The notes beneath the pieces are model-generated. The model had not been told where the DNA came from and made no database searches. It saw nothing but the letters and a program-made list of their open reading frames with translations. Made by a program: the position numbers and the translations under genes. Below are positions 32,719 to 40,821 of a DNA stretch of 64,000 nt, one piece after another (the stretch's first letter is position 1; each line of letters opens with the position of its first letter). Source of the stretch: an uncultured Alphaproteobacteria bacterium (GTDB lineage Bacteria; Pseudomonadota; Alphaproteobacteria; RF32; CAG-239); the NCBI GenBank assembly GCA_910587405.1, contig CAJUKS010000001.1:62001-126000 (forward strand), written 5' to 3'.

Positions 32719-33807
32719 GTGTCTGATAACCGGCAAGATGTCTATAGAGTAAAAAATCCGAACGTTGATTTGGATTTGGCAAATTTTAATCATTTCGTTT
32801 CGCCGGAGAGCGAGGCAGGGCACAGTTTTGATGTATTTATGCAGCAGATGGCGCATAAATTGATTGATAACTCCTACAGTGGCGCGCGTTCTTTGAAAGA
32901 GTATCAGGTTTGTTTTTATCTGCAAGATCGCGAGGATGACAGTCCGGCCAGAATCAGCAGCATTGAAGACCGTATGAATTCGGCCGATTTGAGCGGTAAC
33001 GATTTTGTGGTGATGTTTAACCGTGACAAGCTGCAACAGCTGCAAAGCGAGGATGAACTGGCGTTTATACTGGCGCATGAGCTTTCTCACCTCGGCTGGC
33101 AGCACGGCGATTCCGAAATTCGCGGTTTGCATGGTAATGAGGAAGCTGCTTGCGACATCAATGCGCTCAAGATGATGGATGCGGCCGGCTATAATGTGCG
33201 GGTGGTAGAAAACATGGACCGTCATGTGCCGTCGAGCCCGGAATGGCAACAACGCAAGGAAGCCCGCCGGCAAACAATGATGTATATGTTTAGCCGCGAA
33301 ATGCCGAAACCGTTGGATACATCTTTGTGGGAAAGCGGTCGCCATGTGAGATGGATGCACGATTTTCAGGTTCCCGGTATCGATACGCCTGAGGCCGAAG
33401 CCATTTCGATGATGAGTGACAACTTGCGCAAAGTGTCGGAAAAAGGCGGCCGGGAGGAGTGCGTCGAGATGATCGGCAATTATGTGCGGGAACTGGGCAG
33501 TGCGCAGGGAAGCAAGTTTTTTCTGCGGCTTTCGGCTGCTTTGACAACCGAATTTCCGCCGATTGACGAAGTGAAACGTACCGAAGGGTATCGAGCTCTT
33601 TTGCGTCATCCGTTTAACGTGGCAGCCAATGCAATTCCGCAAGTGGAAGCGCTGCCGGGAAATAAATTTTATCCGCCCGAAGCCTGCTGCAGGATAAGCG
33701 GCTACTTGAAAGAAAATCCCGATTATCATCGGATCATGAAACGTTATTGGGACAAAGTGCTGCTTTCGGGAAATCAGCTTGCGGCCGGCCGCGGCGAACG
33801 GCAATAG
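32719..33807 (+). CDS. Soluble M48-like zinc metallopeptidase
   Basis: A 362-residue protein with a zincin core: HELSH at residues 120-124 and the downstream glutamate in NEEAACD (Glu141/142), as in M48 (Ste24/HtpX/BepA) peptidases. It has no signal peptide or membrane helices, unlike HtpX, and its C-terminal 180 residues are unfamiliar. Translation starts at GTG 32719 behind GGGGGAC. Its own promoter suggests independent expression. Substrate unknown; cytosolic proteostasis or a secreted effector are both conceivable. Confidence 0.75.
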   Translation: MSDNRQDVYRVKNPNVDLDLANFNHFVSPESEAGHSFDVFMQQMAHKLIDNSYSGARSLKEYQVCFYLQDREDDSPARISSIEDRMNSADLSGNDFVVMFNRDKLQQLQSEDELAFILAHELSHLGWQHGDSEIRGLHGNEEAACDINALKMMDAAGYNVRVVENMDRHVPSSPEWQQRKEARRQTMMYMFSREMPKPLDTSLWESGRHVRWMHDFQVPGIDTPEAEAISMMSDNLRKVSEKGGREECVEMIGNYVRELGSAQGSKFFLRLSAALTTEFPPIDEVKRTEGYRALLRHPFNVAANAIPQVEALPGNKFYPPEACCRISGYLKENPDYHRIMKRYWDKVLLSGNQLAAGRGERQ

Positions 33808-33933
33808 CGCCGTGCGGATGTCACGATATAACTGAATTTGACATCATCAATTTAAAAATCCTTGAAACCGATTATTTTTTATTATATCGTCATCGACATT
33901 GAAATTAAATTATTTTTGGAAAGGATTGAATAA

Positions 33934-34485
33934 ATGCTGCATCCATGGCACGGCGTCAGCGCCGGGAAAAAAAGGCCTGAAATCATCAATGCAATCATCG
34001 AAGTGCCGAAAGGTTCCAACGTTAAATATGAGCTTGACAAACTGAGCGGTCTGCTGAAAGTTGACCGCATTTTGTACAGTGCGGTTCACTATCCGGCCAA
34101 CTATGGCTTTATTCCGCGCAGCTATTGCGGCGACAATGATCCGCTGGATATTCTGGTGCTGGGACAGGAACCGGTGTTGCCGCTGTCGATTTTGCGGGCG
34201 CGGCCGATCGGTGTCATGAAGATGATTGACCAGGGTGAAAACGATGACAAGATTATCGCCGTTCATGTCGACGATCCGGAGTATAATCACTATACGTCGA
34301 TTGACGAACTGCCGCCGCACTGTCTGAAAACTTTGAGACGTTTTTTTGAAGATTATAAAATATTGGAAAACAAAGAAGTGATTATCGAGACTTTCCTCGG
34401 TCCTGACGACGCCCGCAAAGCGGTCGCGGAAGCGTTGAAGCTTTATGACGAAAGCAAAGAATCTCTGCCGGGTTACGGCGGATAA
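33934..34485 (+). CDS. ppa: Inorganic pyrophosphatase (type I)
   Basis: Hydrolyses pyrophosphate, pulling biosynthetic reactions forward; cytoplasmic hexamer. The 183-residue protein has the family signature CGDNDPLDILVL with metal-binding aspartates, upstream EVPKGSNVKYELDK and YPANYGFIPRSY, and later HVDDPEYNHY. Ribosome site AAAGGATTGAATAA. Monocistronic with a strong terminator at its end. Confidence 0.97.
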   Translation: MLHPWHGVSAGKKRPEIINAIIEVPKGSNVKYELDKLSGLLKVDRILYSAVHYPANYGFIPRSYCGDNDPLDILVLGQEPVLPLSILRARPIGVMKMIDQGENDDKIIAVHVDDPEYNHYTSIDELPPHCLKTLRRFFEDYKILENKEVIIETFLGPDDARKAVAEALKLYDESKESLPGYGG

Positions 34486-34488
34486 AGC

Positions 34489-34518
34489 AAAGCCCCGGTT
34501 GATAAAACCGGGGCTTTT
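34489..34518 (+). terminator. Intrinsic terminator of ppa
   Basis: AAAGCCCCGGTT and AACCGGGGCTTT around loop GATAA, with TTTT following; also faces the end of the convergent gene. Confidence 0.9.
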
Positions 34519-34535
34519 GCTTTGACAGGGGAATT

Positions 34536-35354
34536 TTAACAACATTTCCTGAAATATTTGCGGTCAAAGCTGCGTTCAAGCTGCTGCTGCCATTTGGCGA
34601 TGCTGCCGAACTTGTGCTCAAACTGATACACAAAGCCGTAGTTACGCATCACCGCCAGTTTCCAGATGTAGCGGTTGCCCGACTTTTTGATGATCCGGCT
34701 GGCTTCGTAACTCAGCACGTGATGAAAGACCAGTTCCCAGGTGAGAACGCTGTCGTTGCGGAAGATCAGAGCGCGCTCTGCCTCAACGCTTTGGGGGCGG
34801 AAAAGGAAAATATATGCGAAAAGCAACTCCAGCGGCGCGGTCTGAAAGAACAGAACTTCCGCCTTGGGATGAAATTTACGCAGATATTTTTGTACACGGT
34901 CCCAGTCCTTGGTCAGCAGCAACGAAATCTCTTCGGTCTCGTTCATTGCTTTAGAAGGTTTGGCACCGGCGGCCATCAGTCGTTGTGATGTTTTACCATA
35001 TTCCTCTTCGCTTGCAAAAGCGGTCGGTGAGCGAAACATGTTGTGATACAGCCAGTTCTGAAAGGCTTCTTTAAGCTCTGTTTCCGACATTTCGTCCGGC
35101 GGGAGTATTCCTTGCTGCCGCAGACTTTGCAAAATGTCGTAGTGCCACATTTCGGCGTGGACGGTGTTTTGCAGATGAATCCATCTGGCGTCGCCTTGAG
35201 CAAGCGCATTTTGACCCTCCCGACTTCGAATGCCGCGACAACAGATGTAGTAGAAGCGTTCCTGATCCTGACCGTTCTGCATGAGAGCGGTTTCTTCGGC
35301 TGCCGTCTTGTCGAAGACCTGGTGTTTCCCCTTAATAATAATTTTTTTAACCAT
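34536..35354 (-). CDS. Unknown protein, SD-less leader
   Basis: A 272-residue soluble protein, rich in aromatic and basic residues, ending RKYFRKCC. I recognise no domain; LLFAYIFLFRPQSVEAERAL and a His-rich stretch (FHHVLSYEASR) stand out. The start at 35354 is the only sensible ATG, yet the leader (TTCACAACAAAACACATAAAAAAC) has no Shine-Dalgarno site. A promoter is visible further up. It is divergent from the gene at 35527, which also lacks such a site. Function unknown. Confidence 0.55.
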   Translation of the reverse strand: MVKKIIIKGKHQVFDKTAAEETALMQNGQDQERFYYICCRGIRSREGQNALAQGDARWIHLQNTVHAEMWHYDILQSLRQQGILPPDEMSETELKEAFQNWLYHNMFRSPTAFASEEEYGKTSQRLMAAGAKPSKAMNETEEISLLLTKDWDRVQKYLRKFHPKAEVLFFQTAPLELLFAYIFLFRPQSVEAERALIFRNDSVLTWELVFHHVLSYEASRIIKKSGNRYIWKLAVMRNYGFVYQFEHKFGSIAKWQQQLERSFDRKYFRKCC

Positions 35355-35413
35355 GTTTTTTATGTGTTTTGTTGTGAATAATAGGTTTATTAAATAATTG
35401 GTATCTGACTTAA

Positions 35414-35441
35414 ATTGTACATATAATGAAAATTTTGTCAA
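35414..35441 (-). promoter_or_regulatory. Promoter of the unknown gene at 34536-35354
   Basis: On the minus strand TTGACA (35441-35436), 16-base spacer, TACAAT (35419-35414), giving a leader of about 50 bases rich in A and T. Confidence 0.55.
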
Positions 35442-35454
35442 GAATATTTAGGAG

Positions 35455-35483
35455 TGGACTTTTAAAAGTGAAAAGGTTATACT
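35455..35483 (+). promoter_or_regulatory. Possible promoter of the gene at 35527
   Basis: TGGACT, 17-base spacer, TATACT, 43 bases before the ATG. The -35 is weak. Confidence 0.4.
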
Positions 35484-35526
35484 GTCCTTAGTTTTTATAT
35501 TATTAAATTTTATAAATAAGTTTTTT

Positions 35527-35922
35527 ATGAACAGATTCTTGAGAGATTCCTTATTGCAGGCATTGATGGTGTTTGCATGGGGGTGTGTATTGGGTCTGGC
35601 GTGTATTTTTACGGCTGCCGAACGGATCAATGAAGGATTCTTGCGGTTCAGTGTCGTTATGAGTTTCTGTGCTTTGCTGGGTTCGGCCGTATATGCCGTT
35701 TACGTTTTCTGGCTGTACCGCCGTTATCGTAAGATGGCCGCAAAACTCGGAAACAGGGGAGAAGAACTTCGTATGCGTTATTTGCGTTGTTGTTCCGCCG
35801 CTCGTCGTCAGGCTTATTTTCATTTTGTCGGAAATGACGAAATGAACGTTTTTCTGGGATTCTGCTGCATGAGGGCGGAGAAAACTCCAGAGAAATGCGT
35901 TACCAAATCTTTTGTGAATTGA
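35527..35922 (+). CDS. Unknown two-helix membrane protein, SD-less leader
   Basis: A 131-residue protein with two membrane helices (about residues 10-30 and 38-62) followed by a basic cytoplasmic stretch (WLYRRYRKMAAKLG) and a soluble Cys-containing tail. No family recognised. The leader is nearly pure A/T with a run of six Ts before ATG and no Shine-Dalgarno. It is divergent from the unknown gene at 34536-35354 and ends at a long bidirectional terminator. Confidence 0.5.
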   Translation: MNRFLRDSLLQALMVFAWGCVLGLACIFTAAERINEGFLRFSVVMSFCALLGSAVYAVYVFWLYRRYRKMAAKLGNRGEELRMRYLRCCSAARRQAYFHFVGNDEMNVFLGFCCMRAEKTPEKCVTKSFVN

Positions 35923-35955
35923 TGCGTGGTTACCGCAATTGAATGCGGTCTTCAG

Positions 35956-35997
35956 AAACAAAACGTCCTCCGGAGGAGTCCGGAGGACGTTTTGTTT
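35956..35997. terminator. Long bidirectional terminator
   Basis: AAACAAAACGTCCTCCGGA and its exact complement form a 19-bp stem with a 4-base GGAG loop between convergent genes. Confidence 0.85.
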
Positions 35998-36011
35998 TCG
36001 GTTGCAGCATT

Positions 36012-36536
36012 TTATTCGGCCGGAATCAAATTTGCCGCTTCGTTTTCGCAAAACTTGTAAGAATATATGTAGCAGTCATCTTTGTCGTCATAGTATTCTT
36101 TTAAAACCGCTTCCAGCCTGAAACCGCACGATTCGTAGAATTTGCGGGTAGGGAGGTACTGCCGAGTTCCTTCTGTTTTGACAAAAACCTTCTTACCGCC
36201 GAGACGGCGAACGGTTTCCAGCAGGCGTTGAACCAGCCGGCGGCCGATCCCGTGTCCGCGATAACTGTTTAGGGTAGAAATCAGATACAGCTCATAAGCC
36301 GAACAGCAGTCCTGAATTTTGCCGAAACAAGCATAGCCGACGGTTTGGCCGCCGTCTTCGGCAAACAGAAATTCGGGTTTTTCCGCATTGTCGTTGGCAT
36401 ATTGCCGGTTTAGAACGGCATGAGCCAAATTGACGCCGATTTCAATGTCGGTATCGTCAAAAAATCCGGTCGAAGCCGTGATGTTACGAATGGTTTCGGG
36501 ATCACGGGCGTTTAATTTATCTCTGAAAGAAAGCAT
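36012..36536 (-). CDS. GNAT family N-acetyltransferase
   Basis: A 174-residue acetyl-CoA-dependent acyltransferase. The coenzyme A loop is RGHGIGRRL at about residue 94 (pattern R/Q-x-x-G-x-G/A), preceded by YELYLISTLNSY and followed by KFYESCGF, a standard GNAT ending. Substrate unknown. GAAAGGAGTGTAATT gives a good ribosome site, which overlaps the 3' end of a possible 49-codon leader ORF. Confidence 0.87.
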   Translation of the reverse strand: MLSFRDKLNARDPETIRNITASTGFFDDTDIEIGVNLAHAVLNRQYANDNAEKPEFLFAEDGGQTVGYACFGKIQDCCSAYELYLISTLNSYRGHGIGRRLVQRLLETVRRLGGKKVFVKTEGTRQYLPTRKFYESCGFRLEAVLKEYYDDKDDCYIYSYKFCENEAANLIPAE

Positions 36537-36538
36537 AA

Positions 36539-36688
36539 TTACACTCCTTTCAGAACCGATAAGCCCTCACTTGTGTAAGAAAAACCAGCAATTTGGTTCG
36601 AAAATTGAAATAAATTGTTTAATTCCCGGAAAAAATTGTTCCGGTGGGTTGTTTTGCATTGCACCGCAAACGGTGTTACAGCGTACAT
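36539..36688 (-). CDS. Candidate 49-residue leader ORF upstream of the GNAT gene
   Basis: A minus-strand frame beginning MYAVTPFAVQCK and ending SVLKGV, whose TAA lies 2 bases before the GNAT ATG (TAATTATG). GGAG sits 5 bases upstream of its own start. The close junction suggests translational coupling, and the region has a near-consensus promoter. It could be a regulatory leader peptide, a small partner protein, or chance; no homologue known to me. Confidence 0.38.
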   Translation of the reverse strand: MYAVTPFAVQCKTTHRNNFFRELNNLFQFSNQIAGFSYTSEGLSVLKGV

Positions 36689-36755
36689 AAAAACTCCATA
36701 CTTGTTAATCCGATGTCAAAGGCGGATCAAAAGCCGACCTTCCTTTAACAAGTTT

Positions 36756-36784
36756 ATTATACTATTTTTTTAGCGGTTTGACAA
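36756..36784 (-). promoter_or_regulatory. Near-consensus promoter for the GNAT transcript
   Basis: On the minus strand TTGTCA, 17-base spacer, TATAAT, placing the transcript start near 36748 and giving a leader of about 210 bases before the GNAT ATG. Confidence 0.75.
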
Positions 36785-36838
36785 GGGGGTATGGCATTTT
36801 TTGTTGCAATAAGCCGATGTATAACCGTTGAGAGACGA

Positions 36839-36867
36839 TTGACGGATCGGTAAAATCAGTCTATAAC
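36839..36867 (+). promoter_or_regulatory. Promoter of terC
   Basis: TTGACG, 17-base spacer, TATAAC, 33 bases before the ATG at 36900. The short leader leaves no room for a manganese (yybP-ykoY) riboswitch. Confidence 0.65.
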
Positions 36868-36899
36868 AGGGCAGATTTAAGACTTTTAAGGATAAAAAA

Positions 36900-37874
36900 A
36901 TGGAAAAGCTCAAAGATTTGTTTACCAACCATTATGTCATTCCTCAGGAATGGTTGTGGGCAATTTTCGGTGTGGTTGTGCTCTTGCTGCTGTTTTTCGA
37001 CCTGTTTTTGTTTAACCGCAAAAACGAAGTGCCGAACTTTTGGCATACCCTGGTTCTGTGTATCATCTATATTCTGGCGGCCTGTATTTTCGGCGTGTTT
37101 ATCATTTATGAAGAAGGGCTGGACAAGGGAATGGATTTCTTTACCGGTTTTTTGGTTGAGAAAAGCCTTTCGTTGGACAATATTTTTATCATGTCTCTGA
37201 TTTTTGCCTCTCTCGGGGTGCCGCGGATGTACCAGCACCGCGTTTTGTTCTGGGGCATTCTCGGCGCGATTGTGATGCGTGCTCTGTTGATCTGGGTCGG
37301 CGAAACGCTGATTTCCAACTTCCATTGGATTTTGTATGTCTTTTCGGCTTTTCTGGTCTATACCGGCGTTAAAATGCTGTTACACAAAGGAGAAGACGAA
37401 CCGGCCTTTGAAGAGACGCGGTTGTTTAAGTTTCTGTCGAAAATTTTTCATGTCACCGGCAAAATCCACGGGGAACATTTCTTTGTTAAGGAAAACGGGC
37501 GCCATTATATTACGCCGCTGTTTTTTGCCCTGTTGACGATTGAGACGATGGACGTGATTTTTGCGTTGGACAGCATTCCGGCCATCTTTCTGATTACCAA
37601 CGACGTCTTCATCGTATACACCAGCAATATTTTTGCGATTTTGGGATTGCGTGCGCTGTATTTTCTGTTGGAAGCCGCGGTGCATAAATTCACTTATCTG
37701 AAACCGGCGCTTTCGATCATTCTGATCTTTATCGGCCTTAAGATTTTTGCGCCGTATATTTTGGGCTTTGAACTGGAAGCCTGGCATTCGCTGACGGTTA
37801 CGTTCGGTTTGCTGTTTGCAGGAATCGGAATTTCATTGTGGAAAAACCGCAATGCCGAGGCAACGCCGCAATAA
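36900..37874 (+). CDS. TerC family membrane protein
   Basis: A 324-residue inner-membrane protein with about eight to nine helices. The TerC core is plain: ATVEKSLS-like LVEKSLSLDNIF at about residue 83 and TIETMDVIFALDSIPA at about 220, both with conserved acidic residues that bind metal. TerC/Alx proteins export manganese or assist secreted metalloenzymes. AAGGATAAAAAA is the ribosome site. Monocistronic with promoter and terminator. Whether the role is Mn export or tellurite-type resistance cannot be told. Confidence 0.93.
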   Translation: MEKLKDLFTNHYVIPQEWLWAIFGVVVLLLLFFDLFLFNRKNEVPNFWHTLVLCIIYILAACIFGVFIIYEEGLDKGMDFFTGFLVEKSLSLDNIFIMSLIFASLGVPRMYQHRVLFWGILGAIVMRALLIWVGETLISNFHWILYVFSAFLVYTGVKMLLHKGEDEPAFEETRLFKFLSKIFHVTGKIHGEHFFVKENGRHYITPLFFALLTIETMDVIFALDSIPAIFLITNDVFIVYTSNIFAILGLRALYFLLEAAVHKFTYLKPALSIILIFIGLKIFAPYILGFELEAWHSLTVTFGLLFAGIGISLWKNRNAEATPQ

Positions 37875-37888
37875 ACGACGAGATGAAC

Positions 37889-37921
37889 AAAAGCCGTGTC
37901 CTGTTTGACACGGCTTTTGCT
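37889..37921 (+). terminator. Intrinsic terminator of terC
   Basis: AAAAGCCGTGTC and GACACGGCTTTT with a 6-base loop. Confidence 0.88.
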
Positions 37922-38011
37922 TTTGAGCGTCATACCATCCTTGTCGGCTTGAAACGGCAGCGGTATTTCTTATATTGAGAGATAAGAAGATTTCAGCAAA
38001 GAGAGGACAGG

Positions 38012-38782
38012 ATGGAAGAAATAAGAAATGACAGCTGCAGTATGTCCGGATGTCCGTGCGGCGCCAAGCTGGCACGGGCCCTGATTTTGGCCGCCGGCCT
38101 TATGCTGGGCGGTTTTTTCCCCGGATATTATTACTATCAGGCCAAGATGAACGCCAACAGCGTCACGGTTAAGGGATTGGCGGAAACGGAAGTTAAGGCC
38201 GATTTGGCAATTTGGTCGCTGCAATTTGTGGCAACCGGCAACGATTTGGCCGAAATCCAAAGCCGGATGGAAAAACAGGCGCAGATGATCGTTGATTTTC
38301 TGAACCGGCACAAATTTGCCAAAGACGAGATCACGCTGGGGCCGATCATTACCAACGACCTTTTGGCCAATCCTTACCAAAATGCTGCGGAAACCGGCAA
38401 CCGCCGTTTTATTCTGACGCAGACGGTTGAATTGCAGACCGAGAAGGTTGATGCGGTGGCGGACGCTTTGTCGGCGGCTAACGAGCTGATTGCCAAAGGG
38501 ATTGTGTTCTCTCAGGATTACGGCGGCGGTTCGCGGGCCTCGTTTTTGTTTACCCGTCTTAACGAAATAAAACCGCAAATGCTGGAAGAGGCAACCCGCA
38601 ATGCGCGGAAAGCGGCTTTTGAATTTGCCAAAAGCAGCGGCAGTCGGGTCGGAAAAATCCGCCGCGCCAGCCAGGGCGTGTTCTCGGTGCTGCCGAAGGT
38701 TGATGCGGCAAATATAAACGAGAGCAGCCAGATTGAGAAAAAAGTGCGCGTGGTCTCCACGGTTGAGTATTGGCTGCAATGA
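38012..38782 (+). CDS. SIMPL domain (DUF541) protein
   Basis: A 256-residue envelope protein. Its first 18 residues hold a Cys-rich stretch (CSMSGCPCG), then a membrane helix at about 20-40; the SIMPL domain follows, with SVTVKGLAETEVKADLAIW and later PKVDAANINE. SIMPL proteins (E. coli YggE, BP26) are periplasmic and tied to oxidative stress. The Cys-rich cytoplasmic head is unusual for the family. Ribosome site AGAGAGGACAGG. Confidence 0.88.
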   Translation: MEEIRNDSCSMSGCPCGAKLARALILAAGLMLGGFFPGYYYYQAKMNANSVTVKGLAETEVKADLAIWSLQFVATGNDLAEIQSRMEKQAQMIVDFLNRHKFAKDEITLGPIITNDLLANPYQNAAETGNRRFILTQTVELQTEKVDAVADALSAANELIAKGIVFSQDYGGGSRASFLFTRLNEIKPQMLEEATRNARKAAFEFAKSSGSRVGKIRRASQGVFSVLPKVDAANINESSQIEKKVRVVSTVEYWLQ

Positions 38783-38793
38783 CCGAAAAAATA

Positions 38794-38820
38794 AAAAACC
38801 TTCCGTTGCGGAAGGTTTTT
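38794..38820 (+). terminator. Intrinsic terminator of the SIMPL gene
   Basis: AAAAACCTTCCG and CGGAAGGTTTTT with a 3-base loop. Confidence 0.9.
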
Positions 38821-38937
38821 TATTGTGCTGATACGGATCAGCTTTTGCAAAACAAGACGTTATGGGCTTGTATTTTATCTTTTGTCATGCTAACATCAAA
38901 AGTGACTTAGAACTATCCGGACCGGGGAGGACTTGCA

Positions 38938-39189
38938 ATGGAAACAAAGGTTGCCGTTGTCGCGATTGTGGTGGAAGAGCGCGATTCCGTAGAAAAACTG
39001 AACGAAATTCTGCATGATTATTCCGCTTATATCATCGGGCGCATGGGGATTCCGTATCGTAGCAGAGGAATCAATATCATCAGTGTTGTCGTGGACGCGC
39101 CGCATGACGTGATCAGCGCCTTGTCGGGCAAGATCGGCAATTTGAAGGGAGTTTCCGCCAAAACGGCCTATTCCGGCACCGGTAATTGA
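38938..39189 (+). CDS. TM1266-family iron-only hydrogenase system protein
   Basis: An 83-residue protein of the TM1266 family, an ACT/NikR-C-like fold found almost only next to [FeFe]-hydrogenase genes and proposed as a regulator. Family marks are AIVVEERDSVEKLNEILHDY, IGRMGIPYRSRGINIISVVVDA and GVSAKTAYS. The site GGGGAGGACTTGCA is strong. It lies 52 bases before hydG and is surely co-transcribed. A DNA-binding segment is not evident, so if regulatory it may act by ligand or partner binding. Confidence 0.9.
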   Translation: METKVAVVAIVVEERDSVEKLNEILHDYSAYIIGRMGIPYRSRGINIISVVVDAPHDVISALSGKIGNLKGVSAKTAYSGTGN

Positions 39190-39241
39190 TTTTTTGTAAC
39201 TGACGGGGAAGATGCTTCTGACCCATAAGAAAGAGGTTTGT

Positions 39242-40660
39242 ATGTATAATCCGAAATCCTTAAAGGCTGAGGAATTTATCAGCCATGACGAAATATTGTC
39301 AACGCTTGCCTATGCCGAAGCCAACCGAAACAATGCGGCGCTGATTGATGAAATTATCGAAAAAGCCAAACAACGCAAAGGTCTTTCCCACCGGGAAGCA
39401 TCGGTGTTGCTGGCCTGTGAACTGCCGGAGAAAAATGCCGAAATCTATGCGTTGGCCGAGCAGATAAAAAAAGACTTTTACGGCAACCGCATCGTGTTGT
39501 TTGCGCCTCTCTATCTGTCCAACTATTGCGTCAACGGCTGTGTCTACTGCCCCTATCACGCCAAAAACAAGCATATTGCCCGTAAAAAGATGACACAGGA
39601 CGAAGTGCGCCGCGAAGTGATTGCGTTGCAGGACATGGGGCATAAACGGCTGGCGATTGAAGCCGGAGAAGATCCGATCAATAACCCGATCGAATATATT
39701 TTGGAATGTATCGACACCATTTACGGCATCAAGCACAAAAACGGCGCCATTAGGCGCGTAAACGTCAATATTGCCGCCACCACGGTCGAAAACTACCGCA
39801 AGCTGCACGAAGCGGGAATCGGGACCTATATCCTGTTTCAGGAAACTTATCATAAAGAGTCTTATGAAAAACTGCATCCGACCGGTCCGAAACATAATTA
39901 TGCTTACCATACCGAAGCGATGGACCGTGCCATGGAAGGCGGCATTGACGATGTCGGTCTGGGCGTTTTGTTCGGGTTGGAAATGTACAAGTACGAGTTT
40001 GCGGGTTTGCTGATGCATGCCGAGCATTTGGAAGCCGTTCACGGCGTCGGGCCGCATACGATCAGCGTCCCGCGGATCCGGGCGGCCGACGATATCGATC
40101 CGTCGAGCTTTGAAAATGGCATTGATGATGACATTTTTGCCAAGATTGTTGCCTGTATCAGAATTGCTGTGCCTTATACCGGAATGATCGTTTCCACCCG
40201 GGAGAGTCAGGCTTCGCGCGAACGGGTCCTGCATTTGGGAATTTCTCAGATCAGCGGCGGTTCCAAAACCAGCGTCGGCGGATATGCGGAGCCGGAACCG
40301 GAAGCCGAAAATTCGGCTCAATTTGACGTCAGCGACACCCGTACCCTTGACGAAGTTATCAACTGGCTGATGACAATGGGCTATATTCCCAGTTTTTGCA
40401 CCGCTTGTTACCGGGAAGGGCGTACCGGCGACCGTTTTATGGCCCTTTGCAAAAGCAAACAGATCCAAAATTGCTGCCATCCCAACGCCTTGATGACATT
40501 AAAGGAATATCTGACCGATTATGCTTCGCCGGCAACCCGGGAGTTGGGGTTGTCCCTGATCCAAAAGGAATTGCAAAATATTCCGCGGGAAAAAGTGCGC
40601 GAGATTGTGACCGAGCGCCTGACCAAAATCGAAAACGGCGATCGCGATTTCCGTTTCTGA
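39242..40660 (+). CDS. hydG: [FeFe]-hydrogenase H-cluster radical SAM maturase HydG
   Basis: Splits tyrosine with S-adenosylmethionine to supply CO and cyanide for the H-cluster of [FeFe]-hydrogenase. The 472-residue protein has the radical SAM cluster cysteines Cys96, Cys100 and Cys103 and the C-terminal auxiliary-cluster set Cys386, Cys389 and Cys412 (CX2CX22C), the same spacing as characterised HydG. This tells it from the related ThiH, which lacks the C-terminal cluster. The start at 39242 follows GAAAGAGGTTTGT; the upstream ATG at 39212 has no site. hydE, hydF and the hydrogenase itself are not in this window. Confidence 0.97.
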   Translation: MYNPKSLKAEEFISHDEILSTLAYAEANRNNAALIDEIIEKAKQRKGLSHREASVLLACELPEKNAEIYALAEQIKKDFYGNRIVLFAPLYLSNYCVNGCVYCPYHAKNKHIARKKMTQDEVRREVIALQDMGHKRLAIEAGEDPINNPIEYILECIDTIYGIKHKNGAIRRVNVNIAATTVENYRKLHEAGIGTYILFQETYHKESYEKLHPTGPKHNYAYHTEAMDRAMEGGIDDVGLGVLFGLEMYKYEFAGLLMHAEHLEAVHGVGPHTISVPRIRAADDIDPSSFENGIDDDIFAKIVACIRIAVPYTGMIVSTRESQASRERVLHLGISQISGGSKTSVGGYAEPEPEAENSAQFDVSDTRTLDEVINWLMTMGYIPSFCTACYREGRTGDRFMALCKSKQIQNCCHPNALMTLKEYLTDYASPATRELGLSLIQKELQNIPREKVREIVTERLTKIENGDRDFRF

Positions 40661-40666
40661 GTGATA

Positions 40667-40690
40667 AAACCCCGCCCTTCGGCGGGGTTT
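40667..40690 (+). terminator. Intrinsic terminator of hydG
   Basis: AAACCCCGCC and GGCGGGGTTT around a CTTC loop. Confidence 0.9.
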
Positions 40691-40742
40691 GTCTTTTGCG
40701 GAAAACAAATGCGAGTCTGCGGAAGATTTGCGCAAAAAAATA

Positions 40743-40771
40743 TTGCAATTTTTGTCCAAAAGATTTAATCT
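40743..40771 (+). promoter_or_regulatory. Promoter of the tandem paralogue pair
   Basis: TTGCAA, 17-base spacer, TAATCT, with a roughly 45-base AT-rich leader containing TTATTAATTAA (40799-40809), also found before the lipoprotein gene at 47907. Confidence 0.5.
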
Positions 40772-40821
40772 GAAAATCTAGTGAGAATTATTTGCAAGTT
40801 ATTAATTAAAATACAAAGCGT

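Noticed and set aside
36785..36899. Possible manganese (yybP-ykoY) riboswitch before terC
   Set aside because: The leader after the visible promoter is only about 25-30 bases, too short for the element.
38880..38905. A TTTTG...CAAAA dyad upstream of the hydrogenase-system gene, considered as an FNR site
   Set aside because: Half-site spacing and sequence do not match the FNR consensus TTGAT-N4-ATCAA.
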